DNA of 64,000 nt from Campylobacter sputorum subsp. sputorum. Its GTDB lineage: Bacteria; Campylobacterota; Campylobacteria; Campylobacterales; Campylobacteraceae. The notes under the pieces were generated by a model, which saw only the letters and a program-made list of their open reading frames with translations, was not told the origin of the DNA and did no database searches. Position numbers and translations under genes: made by a program. Position 1 is the first letter of the stretch; each line of letters starts with the position of its first letter. The stretch is taken from positions 1-64,000 of the forward strand of contig NZ_CP043427.1 of the NCBI RefSeq assembly GCF_008245005.1. The letters run 5' to 3'. Below, piece after piece: positions 31,292 to 39,730 of this stretch.

Positions 31292-32710
31292 ATGTTTGAA
31301 ACAGTTATTGGACTAGAAGTTCATTGTCAGCTAAATACAAAAACAAAAATTTTCTGCTCATGCTCTACGAGTTTTGGAGATGAGGCAAATACTCATGTTT
31401 GTCCAGTTTGTTTAGGGCTTCCTGGTGCATTGCCTGTTTTAAATAAAGAAGCTGTAAAAAAAGCTATAAGTTTTGGTGCGGCTATAAACGCAACTATAAA
31501 TAAGCGTTCAATGTTTGATAGAAAGAACTATTTTTATCCAGATCTTCCAAAAGCTTATCAAATTTCACAATTTAACATTCCTATAGTAGAAAAAGGAGAA
31601 CTTTTTATAAATGTTAATAACGAAACAAAGAAAATAGGCATAACAAGGGCACATCTCGAAGAGGACGCTGGTAAAAATACGCACGAAGATTCTAGGAGTT
31701 TGGTTGATTTAAATAGAGCTGGAACACCACTTCTTGAGATAGTAAGTGAGCCTGATATGAGAAGTAGTGATGAGGCTGTTGCGTATCTTAAAAAACTGCA
31801 CTCTATTTTAAGGTTTTTAAATATAAGTGATGCAAATATGCAAGAAGGTAGTTTTAGGTGCGATGTAAATGTTAGCATTAGACCAAAAGGCGATGAAAAA
31901 TTCTACACTAGAGTTGAGATAAAAAACTTAAATTCGTTTAGATTTATACAAAAAGCAATTGAATTTGAAGTTGAACGCCAGATAGCAGCTTGGGAAGATG
32001 GCGTTTATGATAAAGAAGTTGTTCAAGAAACTAGGCTTTTTGATACCATAAATTTAACTACAAGATCAATGCGTTCAAAAGAAGATAGTGCAGAGTATCG
32101 ATATTTTCCAGATCCTGACTTGCTACCACTTATAATACCTGATGAAGTTTTAGAAGAGTGTAAGAAAATACCAGAGCTTCCTGATGAGAAAAAACAAAGA
32201 TATATTAATGAGCTTGGCATAAAAGAAAGTGATGCCGAGGTTCTTATAAGTGAATATGAAATGGCTCTTTATTTTGAAGATCTTATCGGAGCAGGGCATG
32301 AACCAAAATTATGTGTTACTTGGCTTACAGTTGAACTTCTTGGTAGGCTTAAAAATGGTGCTACAATTGCTACAAGTCCGGTTAATAGTGCAAAAATGAG
32401 TGAGTTATTATCTAAAATAGAAGATAACACAATATCTCAAAAAGCCGCAAAAGAGATACTAGATGAACTTATGCAAAATGGCGGAAATGTAGATGATATC
32501 ATAGATAGACTTGGATTAAAACAAGTTAGTGATGATAGTTCGATTTTAGCTGCTATAGATGAAGTTTTGGCGCAAAATGGCGATAAAGTTAATGAGTATA
32601 AAAGTGGTAAAGATAAGCTTTTTGGCTTCTTTGTAGGGCAAGTTATGAAAGCTGGAAAAGGTGCATTTAATCCAGCTAAAGTAAATGAGCTTTTAAAACA
32701 AAGACTATGA
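31292..32710 (+). CDS. gatB: Asp/Glu-tRNA(Asn/Gln) amidotransferase subunit B
   Basis: GatB is the kinase/tRNA-binding subunit that helps convert mischarged Glu-tRNA(Gln) or Asp-tRNA(Asn). The 472-residue protein begins [21 protein letters not shown] with the zinc-site cysteines CSCSTSFGD and CPVCLGLPG. It contains [20 protein letters not shown] and RTRLF-like TRLFDTIN, and ends in a C-terminal GatB/YqeY helical domain ([20 protein letters not shown]). It overlaps gpsA by four bases. Confidence 0.96.
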   Translation: MFETVIGLEVHCQLNTKTKIFCSCSTSFGDEANTHVCPVCLGLPGALPVLNKEAVKKAISFGAAINATINKRSMFDRKNYFYPDLPKAYQISQFNIPIVEKGELFINVNNETKKIGITRAHLEEDAGKNTHEDSRSLVDLNRAGTPLLEIVSEPDMRSSDEAVAYLKKLHSILRFLNISDANMQEGSFRCDVNVSIRPKGDEKFYTRVEIKNLNSFRFIQKAIEFEVERQIAAWEDGVYDKEVVQETRLFDTINLTTRSMRSKEDSAEYRYFPDPDLLPLIIPDEVLEECKKIPELPDEKKQRYINELGIKESDAEVLISEYEMALYFEDLIGAGHEPKLCVTWLTVELLGRLKNGATIATSPVNSAKMSELLSKIEDNTISQKAAKEILDELMQNGGNVDDIIDRLGLKQVSDDSSILAAIDEVLAQNGDKVNEYKSGKDKLFGFFVGQVMKAGKGAFNPAKVNELLKQRL

Positions 32711-33600
32711 AAATAGCAGTTATTGGTGCCGGAAAGTGGGGAAGTGCACTTTTTAACGCACTTAGCAAGAAAAATGATTGTGTTATAACTTCAAGAACCA
32801 CTAGAGATATTGCAAATTTTGTTAGTATAGATGAGGCATTAAATGCTGAAATTCTTGTTTTTGCACTTTCTAGCCAACACACAAGAGAATTTTTACAAAC
32901 TCATTTTGTAAATAAAAATCAAAAAATTTTAGTAGCTTCAAAGGGCATAGAAGCAGTTAGTGGAATGTTTTTAAATGAAATTTTTGAAAATTTTATGGAT
33001 GCTAAAAATTTAGCATATCTTTCCGGTCCTAGTTTTGCTACTGAGGTTTTAGCTGAGCTTCCTTGTGCTTTGGTGATTAGTTCGCAAAATTTAAGTTTGT
33101 GCGATGAACTTGGCGAGTTATTTCCAGGCAAATATATGAAAATTTACTCATCAAATGATGTAATAGGAGCTGAAATTTGCGGAGCCTATAAAAATGTATT
33201 AGCTATAGCAAGTGGGGTTTGTGATGGCTTAAAACTTGGTAATAACGCAAGAGCTAGTCTTATATCAAGGGGTTTAATAGAAATGTCAAGATTTGGCAAA
33301 TTCTTTGGTGCAAAAGATGAAACATTTATGGGTTTAAGCGGAGCTGGAGATCTGTTTTTAACTGCTTCAAGTGTGCTTTCAAGGAATTATAGAGTAGGTA
33401 TGGGTTTAGCTTGTAAAAAAGACATAAAAACTATTTTAAATGAGATAAATGAAGTTGCAGAAGGAGTTGAAACTGCTAAAGCTATACAAAATATCGCTCA
33501 AAAACATTGTATTTACACACCTATAGTAAACGAAGTGGTTTCAATGATAAACGGTAAAAGTCCAACAGAATGTCTTTGTGATTTGTTAAGAAAAAAATGA
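32707..33600 (+). CDS. gpsA: Glycerol-3-phosphate dehydrogenase [NAD(P)+]
   Basis: GpsA makes sn-glycerol-3-phosphate for phospholipid synthesis. The 297-residue protein has the dinucleotide motif [25 protein letters not shown], the catalytic lysine region [27 protein letters not shown] and [14 protein letters not shown]. It overlaps both neighbouring genes by four bases. Confidence 0.95.
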   Translation: MKIAVIGAGKWGSALFNALSKKNDCVITSRTTRDIANFVSIDEALNAEILVFALSSQHTREFLQTHFVNKNQKILVASKGIEAVSGMFLNEIFENFMDAKNLAYLSGPSFATEVLAELPCALVISSQNLSLCDELGELFPGKYMKIYSSNDVIGAEICGAYKNVLAIASGVCDGLKLGNNARASLISRGLIEMSRFGKFFGAKDETFMGLSGAGDLFLTASSVLSRNYRVGMGLACKKDIKTILNEINEVAEGVETAKAIQNIAQKHCIYTPIVNEVVSMINGKSPTECLCDLLRKK

Positions 33601-34562
33601 GAATAGTTTTTATATTTTTGCTTATTTTATCGGTTGCTTTTTGTGATCAAAATAATACAAAACCATCATTAAAACGAATGATCGGACAAATGATTGTCGC
33701 AGGTTTTGACTCTACAAGCGTGGATTCCAAAGAGTTTAAACAGCTTTTAAAAGATTTATCTTATGGGCGAATTGGCGGGATAATTTTACTTGAAAAAAAT
33801 TTTCAAGACAAAGAGCAGTTATTAACTTTAATAGACAAAATTAGACATATTTCAACAACTCTTCCGCCATTTTTAGGCATAGATGAAAAAACTATTTATA
33901 AACTAAATTCAAGCTATATTGATTATGATATGCTAGAAAATATGGCGATAAACTCAAAACCAGTAAAAACTCTATATACAAATATTGCTGATGATATAAA
34001 AAGCTATAGTATAAATTTAAATTTGGCACCAAATGTTAATACAAAAAATAAAATTTTAAAAAACAATCAAATTAGTGCATATGCAAATGAGTTTATAGAT
34101 ATTTTTACTCAAAAAAATGTAATTCCTGTTATGAAATATTTTCCTAGCAATGATAGTGCAAAAATTTATGATTATAGTGATTTAAAAGTCTATTTTGATA
34201 TGATTGGCAAAATAGACATCATAATGAGTTCAAGTGCTAAATTTTCAAATTTAGATCCAAATAATGAAGCTTATTTTTCAAATATCATTTTATATAGCAT
34301 TTTAAGAAAGGAACTTGGGTTTAATGGCGTTATAATGAGTGATGATTTGCTAAAAACTGGCAATATTATTCAAAATGCCATAAAAGCTATAATAGCCGGA
34401 AATGATATAGTATTTGTAAGCTCAAATTTACACAATAATAAAAGCTTAGCAAATGAGATGGTAAATGCTATAAATAAAGCTGTGATTGATGGCAAAATTT
34501 CAAGCAAACAGATAGAAAGTTCGTATTTGCGTATAAAAAAATTAAAAGAAAAATTGAGATAA
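33597..34562 (+). CDS. Secreted GH3 (NagZ-like) protein lacking the catalytic His loop
   Basis: The 321-residue protein has a signal peptide ([16 protein letters not shown]) and a GH3 N-terminal barrel: MIGQMIVAGFDS, GRIGGIILLEKNF, PPFLGIDEK and the nucleophile segment GFNGVIMSDDLLKTGNI. In active NagZ the loop reads KHFPGHG with a general acid/base His; here it is MKYFPSND, so that His is missing. Activity is therefore doubtful, or the mechanism differs. Export is also unusual, because NagZ is normally cytosolic. A lipobox is not clear. It overlaps gpsA by four bases. Confidence 0.75.
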   Translation: MRIVFIFLLILSVAFCDQNNTKPSLKRMIGQMIVAGFDSTSVDSKEFKQLLKDLSYGRIGGIILLEKNFQDKEQLLTLIDKIRHISTTLPPFLGIDEKTIYKLNSSYIDYDMLENMAINSKPVKTLYTNIADDIKSYSINLNLAPNVNTKNKILKNNQISAYANEFIDIFTQKNVIPVMKYFPSNDSAKIYDYSDLKVYFDMIGKIDIIMSSSAKFSNLDPNNEAYFSNIILYSILRKELGFNGVIMSDDLLKTGNIIQNAIKAIIAGNDIVFVSSNLHNNKSLANEMVNAINKAVIDGKISSKQIESSYLRIKKLKEKLR

Positions 34563-34575
34563 ATTTTATCCTTTT

Positions 34576-34992
34576 CTACATCTCTTTTTTGTAAGTTAGC
34601 ATTAGATTGTTTCGTAATCTATCGGCATTTTCTTCGCCATTTTTCGTATTAGTGTTTATAAATTTATCAATCTTATCTAAAAAAGTAAAAAGCGAGTTTT
34701 CCCAAATTTTGCTATCTTTGCGATTTGCATTCATAGTCTGTATAAATTTTAGCTCTTTTATAAAATCATCTATTTTGCTATCAAATTCACTTTTGCTTAT
34801 CAAATTTAAACTCTCGTCATTTAAAAACTGCTCTTTAAAACCCATAAGCTCGTTATTTATAGCTTCACAGAATTTATTATACACGCTAGTATCGTTTGGA
34901 TCTTCATCTATCTTTTTTGTTAATTTATTTATTTGTATATACATAACTATGGCAACCATCGCCGCTATTGTTATCATTAAACCTAAATTCAC
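34576..34992 (-). CDS. Small membrane-anchored protein of unknown function
   Basis: The 138-residue protein has one N-terminal membrane helix (MNLGLMITIAAMVAIVMYIQI) and a helical, charged C-terminal domain. No family recognised. It is convergent with the GH3-like gene and overlaps the rarD stop by four bases, so it is co-transcribed with rarD. Confidence 0.6.
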   Translation of the reverse strand: MNLGLMITIAAMVAIVMYIQINKLTKKIDEDPNDTSVYNKFCEAINNELMGFKEQFLNDESLNLISKSEFDSKIDDFIKELKFIQTMNANRKDSKIWENSLFTFLDKIDKFINTNTKNGEENADRLRNNLMLTYKKEM

Positions 34993-35867
34993 TGCTTTTT
35001 CCTTTTTATACTATCAAAACTTATTATGAAAAGTCCAAGCCAAATAAGGCTAAAACTTATGATTTTACTAATTCCAAGTTCCTCATTATACAAAAAAACT
35101 GCTATAAGCATACTGAGTGTTGGTGAAATGTATTGCATATATCCAATTGTTGAGAGTTTTAGTCTAATTGCGGCTGAGTTAAATGTAATAAGCGGCACAA
35201 TCGTAACTAAACCGCATATTATTAACAAAATTCCGTTTAAATTTAAATCAAAAGAGCCATCGCCTTTTATCCCTAGATATGTTAGATATGCAAGTCCTAT
35301 TGGAAATATAAGCATTGTTTCTACAAAAAGTCCTTCTAACGACGGGACATTTATTTTTTTGTGAAGCAAACCATAAATCGCAAATGAAAGCGGTAAAATG
35401 ATAGAAATCAAAGGCAATTCGCCCATGGAAATAACTTGTATGCAAATTGCAATAAATACTAAAAATACCGAAAATTTAGCAGCCAATGAGAACTTTTCTT
35501 TTAAAAAAATAGCACCAAGGAGTATAGACAAAAGTGGATTTATAAAATACCCTAAACTTGTTTGTAAAATTCTATCCGTTTCTATTGCATAGATAAAAGT
35601 TCCCCAATTCGTTGCTATTAGTAATCCGCACAAAAATAGCATTAAAACTATTTTTTTATCACGAAGTATAATTTTTAAATTTGAAAGTCTATTTTTTACT
35701 CTAAGAAGAATTATTAAAATAATAAAAGACCATATTATCCTATGAGCCAAAATTTCAACAGCACCGACATTTTCAAGTAGTTTAAAATATATAGGAAAAA
35801 CTCCCCACATTATAAATGTGGAAAGTCCGTATATAAGACCTTTTGTAGTTTCTTTTTTTATTTTCAT
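34989..35867 (-). CDS. rarD: EamA-family transporter RarD
   Basis: A 292-residue protein with about ten membrane spans and RarD sequence: GLIYGLSTFIMWGVFPIYFKLL, EILAHRIIWSF, NWGTFIYAIE, LQTSLGYFINPLLSILLGAIFLKE and GYMQYISPTLSMLIAV. Members of this DMT family export metabolites; the substrate is unknown. Confidence 0.88.
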   Translation of the reverse strand: MKIKKETTKGLIYGLSTFIMWGVFPIYFKLLENVGAVEILAHRIIWSFIILIILLRVKNRLSNLKIILRDKKIVLMLFLCGLLIATNWGTFIYAIETDRILQTSLGYFINPLLSILLGAIFLKEKFSLAAKFSVFLVFIAICIQVISMGELPLISIILPLSFAIYGLLHKKINVPSLEGLFVETMLIFPIGLAYLTYLGIKGDGSFDLNLNGILLIICGLVTIVPLITFNSAAIRLKLSTIGYMQYISPTLSMLIAVFLYNEELGISKIISFSLIWLGLFIISFDSIKRKKQ

Positions 35868-35898
35868 TTTTGAATTTTAAACTAAATTTATAAATATT

Positions 35899-36891
35899 TT
35901 ATCTGCTTATAATTCTATTTCTACCTTTATTTTTAGCCTCATAAAGCAATTCATCTACCCTTATTAAACATTGATCTATATTATCATTTTTTCTATAACT
36001 TGTTAATCCTATGCTAGTAGTTATTGGTTTATTGTCTGGTAAAAGGAGTTGTTTTTCAGTATTTTTAAGAATTCTATCTGCTACTTTTTGTGCTTTTTCT
36101 AAAGTAATTTTAGGAAATATTATTAGAAATTCTTCTCCCCCGTATCTTATACAAATATCATTTTTACGACAAGAATCATTTAAAATTTTTGCAAATTTTA
36201 TAAGTATCTCATCGCCAACTTTATGACCATATGTATCATTTACTTTTTTAAAAAAGTCTAAATCAGCCATCAATACGCAAAATTCTATATTTTGTTCTTC
36301 AAAAAGATTTGCAAATAATTGCATTCTGTCAATTAATATCGAGCGATTATAAAGTCCGGTAAGAGCGCCTAGTTTAGAGTTTTCTTCTATCGTTTTATTT
36401 GCGATTTCTAGCTTTTTTATGGTTTGGATTAATTCTATTTCTACTTGTTTTTCTCTGGTTACATCCATAATTTCTCCTATCAATCCTTTTTGATAAGAAT
36501 TATTTATATGAAAACCCTTACTCCAATAAAGTGAAATTTTTGACTCACCTGTTTTCATTTTAAATGTTGAGCAGTAGTGATTAATATCTGCGTTTTCTAT
36601 AAGCTGTAAATCTTCTTTTTGATAAGCTTCTTTTGCACTAGGTGCTAAATAATCAAGTTCTAAAACGCTTTTTGATATAAAATTTTCTTTTTTTATACCA
36701 AAAAATTGTTCATACGCTTTGTTGAAAAACATAAATTTAGCATTTTTATCTTTAATAAAAATTGGATTTGGCAGATAATCAATTGCGTGTCGATAAAATT
36801 CCAATTCTTCTTTAGCTTTGATTAAATCTTGTGAAATTTTCTCAAATTCATTTTTTATAGGTTGTAAAATTTCTAAAATATCTTTATCCAA
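35899..36891 (-). CDS. PAS-GGDEF diguanylate cyclase
   Basis: The 330-residue soluble protein has a PAS domain (residues ~30-150; YLPNPIFIKDKNAKFMFFNKAYEQFFG) and a GGDEF domain with an intact active loop RYGGEEF. The product-inhibition I-site RKND lies five residues upstream of GGEEF, so it should synthesise cyclic di-GMP and be feedback inhibited. The start is TTG at 36891; no ATG is available before the upstream in-frame stop. No phosphodiesterase is adjacent. Confidence 0.9.
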   Translation of the reverse strand: MDKDILEILQPIKNEFEKISQDLIKAKEELEFYRHAIDYLPNPIFIKDKNAKFMFFNKAYEQFFGIKKENFISKSVLELDYLAPSAKEAYQKEDLQLIENADINHYCSTFKMKTGESKISLYWSKGFHINNSYQKGLIGEIMDVTREKQVEIELIQTIKKLEIANKTIEENSKLGALTGLYNRSILIDRMQLFANLFEEQNIEFCVLMADLDFFKKVNDTYGHKVGDEILIKFAKILNDSCRKNDICIRYGGEEFLIIFPKITLEKAQKVADRILKNTEKQLLLPDNKPITTSIGLTSYRKNDNIDQCLIRVDELLYEAKNKGRNRIISR

Positions 36892-37115
36892 ATCATCCCA
36901 ATTTATACTATTTAGTTTATCTATCTTTTGACACCATAGTTTTAAATTTTTTTAGAGTTTGCAACTTGTCCTCCTCTTTTTGTAAATCATAGATAAATTA
37001 TATACCAACTAATAATATATTTTTACATATTACCGCTTTATATATGATTAATTTGTAGTTGATATAATTTATTTTTTAGTAATATAAATAGAAACATATT
37101 TAAGTATATGTAGTG

Positions 37116-37121
37116 TATAAT
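37116..37121 (+). promoter_or_regulatory. -10 box of the DAHP synthase gene
   Basis: TATAAT with an extended TG (AGTGTATAATAAAA), 25 bases before the start codon. The 255-base gap between the divergent cyclase gene and this gene is otherwise A/T-rich with no other feature seen. Confidence 0.55.
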
Positions 37122-37146
37122 AAAATTATTTTTTAAAAGGAATCGC

Positions 37147-38484
37147 ATGCAATGGACTATGGATAGTTGGAGAAATTTTAGAGCACTTCAACAACCGCAA
37201 TATGACAATATTGATGAGTTAAAATACGCAGAAAAAAAGTTAAGGTTGCTTCCGCCACTTATCTTTGCAGGAGAGGTTAGAAATTTAAAAGATAGTTTAA
37301 AAGATGTGAATGATGGAAATGCTTTCTTGCTCCAAGGCGGTGATTGTGCTGAGAGTTTCGCAAATTTCAGTGCTGTAAATATCAGAGATATGTTTAAAGT
37401 TATTTTGCAAATGGCGATAGTTCTTACTTATAGCGGCGGTAAACCAGTTGTTAAGATAGGTAGAGTTGCTGGACAATTTGCAAAGCCAAGAAGTAGCGAT
37501 TTTGAAGAACAAAACGGTATAAAACTTCCAAGTTACAGAGGTGATATCATAAATGGTTTTGAGTTTGAAGAAAGCTCAAGGATAGCAAATCCAAATAGAA
37601 TGATAGATGCGTATAATCAAAGTGCAGCAACTTTGAACTTACTTAGAGCATTTTCACGCGGTGGTTTGGCAGATTTGCACGAGATACAAAAATGGAATGT
37701 CGGTTTTATAGCAAAAACAGATCTTGATAAAAAATATCATGATTTATGTGAAAATTTATCTCAAACTCTTAAATTTATGGAAGCTTGTGGTATAAACTCA
37801 AAAAATACTCAGTCTATAAACGAAACTATACTCTATACTTCACACGAAGCTCTTTTACTGCCTTATGAAGAAGCACTTACTAGGGTTGATAGTTTAACGG
37901 GGGAAATTTATGACTGCTCTGCACATATGCTTTGGATAGGCGAAAGAACGCGTGGAGTTGATGATGCACATGTGCATTTTTTAAGCGGTGTTAAAAATCC
38001 AATTGGTGTAAAAATAGGACCAGATGGAAGTAGTGATGATATTTTGAAGTTAAGCGATGCTCTAAATCCGCAAAATGAAGCAGGTAAATTTAATGTTATT
38101 ATTAGAATGGGTGCTGATAAAATAAAAGATAAGCTTCCAAATATATTTAAAAATATTTCAAAAGAAAAAAGAAATATTATTTTTAGCATTGATCCAATGC
38201 ACGGAAATACCGTAAAAACATCAAACAATTATAAAACTAGGGAATTTGATAAAATTTTAAGCGAAGTAAAATCATTTTTTGAAATCGCAAAAAGCGAAGG
38301 TATAAATCCAGGCGGAATTCATTTAGAAATGACAGGGCAAGATGTCACAGAATGCACAGGTGGGGCATTTAAACTAACACAAGATGAGCTTGTTAACAGA
38401 TACGAAACTCAATGTGATCCGAGATTAAATGCAAATCAGGCACTAGAACTCGCGTTTTTGATAGCAGATGAGTTAAAAGGATAG
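37147..38484 (+). CDS. aroG: Class II 3-deoxy-7-phosphoheptulonate (DAHP) synthase
   Basis: First step of the shikimate pathway: phosphoenolpyruvate plus erythrose-4-phosphate. The 445-residue protein is the plant-like class II type: MQWTMDSWRNFRALQQPQY, FLLQGGDCAESFANF, VVKIGRVAGQFAKPRS, LPSYRGDIINGFEF, GERTRGVDDAHVHFLSG, and IFSIDPMHGNTVKTSN. aroG is the family symbol; class II enzymes are also annotated aroF or aroA. Confidence 0.93.
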   Translation: MQWTMDSWRNFRALQQPQYDNIDELKYAEKKLRLLPPLIFAGEVRNLKDSLKDVNDGNAFLLQGGDCAESFANFSAVNIRDMFKVILQMAIVLTYSGGKPVVKIGRVAGQFAKPRSSDFEEQNGIKLPSYRGDIINGFEFEESSRIANPNRMIDAYNQSAATLNLLRAFSRGGLADLHEIQKWNVGFIAKTDLDKKYHDLCENLSQTLKFMEACGINSKNTQSINETILYTSHEALLLPYEEALTRVDSLTGEIYDCSAHMLWIGERTRGVDDAHVHFLSGVKNPIGVKIGPDGSSDDILKLSDALNPQNEAGKFNVIIRMGADKIKDKLPNIFKNISKEKRNIIFSIDPMHGNTVKTSNNYKTREFDKILSEVKSFFEIAKSEGINPGGIHLEMTGQDVTECTGGAFKLTQDELVNRYETQCDPRLNANQALELAFLIADELKG

Positions 38485-38509
38485 TTATAAATTTATAGTT
38501 GGGGTAATC

Positions 38510-39064
38510 ATGCTGATAATACATGCAAGTGATATCCATTGCGATAAATTTCTTATGGAAAAAATTCTTGATTTAAAATACGATGCTTTGTGTATAAGCG
38601 GGGATTTACTTGATGAACCATCAAGAATGGCTATAGATACGCAGATAAAAACATTTAAAAAGTTTTTCAAAGAGCTTAAAAAGCCGATTTTAATCTGTAG
38701 CGGTAATCACGATTTGGATACAAAATGGATAAAAGACATAAAAAGAGTCCATTGTGATGATATCAAAGATGTTAAAAAGCTTAAATTTGGTTGTGTTCCT
38801 TTTGGATGTAAAGATTTTGCTAAATATAAAAAATGTGATATTTTGATAACTCATGTTCCACCATTTGGTTCGGCGTGTGCGTTTGATTTGAATAATTGCA
38901 AAGATTTGGGAGATAAATTTCTAACAAATGCATTGGGCGAAGGGATAGTAAAACCTAAATTTATACTTTGTGGGCATATCCATAATCCAAAAGAGAGATA
39001 TGAGAAATTTCTTGGTGTTAAGATTTTAAACTCATCGTGTAATGTTTATGATATTTGTGTATAA
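38510..39064 (+). CDS. Calcineurin-like metallophosphoesterase
   Basis: The 184-residue protein keeps all metal-site motifs of the family in order: HASDIHCDKF, ISGDLLDEP, CSGNHDLD, ITHVPPF and CGHIHNPKE. The substrate is unknown. It follows the DAHP synthase gene after 25 bases with a GGGGT ribosome binding site. Confidence 0.85.
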   Translation: MLIIHASDIHCDKFLMEKILDLKYDALCISGDLLDEPSRMAIDTQIKTFKKFFKELKKPILICSGNHDLDTKWIKDIKRVHCDDIKDVKKLKFGCVPFGCKDFAKYKKCDILITHVPPFGSACAFDLNNCKDLGDKFLTNALGEGIVKPKFILCGHIHNPKERYEKFLGVKILNSSCNVYDICV

Positions 39065-39154
39065 AATTTAGAAATTTTATCATATATTAAATTTAAGTAA
39101 AATTTAATAAACTCTATTTCATAATACCATAATATTTTTTATTAAGGAGGAATA

Positions 39155-39721
39155 GTGAAAAAAGTTTTACTTGTATTGACACTTCTGGCATGTGGTTTAT
39201 TTGCTAGTGAAACGGTGTATTCAAACAAAGTTAAGTCAGTTTATCTTTCGCCAAACGATACAAAAGTTGCAGGAAGACTTCTTCCAACAAATGCAATCAA
39301 TATCTTAGAAGATGGCAAAAAGTTAGTTAAATTTGAGATTAAAGGTTTTGTAAATCCCACTAGTCCAAATATAATTTATCATAGCGATGGGGTTAGAATT
39401 TTAGCCCTTGCTTTTTCTAAAACATCAAAACCTGATATTAAAACCATAAAAACAGGCAAAGATGGTGCTTGGAATGAAGTAAAAGTTGTTGCTTATACTA
39501 CAAAAGGCGATTTCGAAAAAGATTTAAAACCTATGTTTGAAAAAGCATCTAATCTTTATAAAAGTAACTGTTCTATGTGTCATTCGCTTCATGATGTAAA
39601 TCAGTATAATGCAAATCAGTGGCCAGCTCTATTTAGATCTATGGTAAGTAGAACTCCTATAGAAAAAAGCGATCATTGGCTTGTGATTGAGTATTTACAA
39701 AAACACACCACTAAGAAATAA
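39155..39721 (+). CDS. Periplasmic monohaem cytochrome c, partner of the TorA-like reductase
   Basis: The 188-residue protein has a signal peptide (MKKVLLVLTLLACGLFASE), an N-terminal beta-rich region, and one haem site CSMCHSLHD near residue 146. The start is GTG at 39155 after AAGGAGG. It sits 9 bases upstream of the molybdoenzyme gene, as in the Cj0265c-Cj0264c pair of C. jejuni, and probably delivers electrons to it. It is much smaller than the pentahaem TorC of E. coli. Confidence 0.85.
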   Translation: MKKVLLVLTLLACGLFASETVYSNKVKSVYLSPNDTKVAGRLLPTNAINILEDGKKLVKFEIKGFVNPTSPNIIYHSDGVRILALAFSKTSKPDIKTIKTGKDGAWNEVKVVAYTTKGDFEKDLKPMFEKASNLYKSNCSMCHSLHDVNQYNANQWPALFRSMVSRTPIEKSDHWLVIEYLQKHTTKK

Positions 39722-39730
39722 GGAGAAGTT

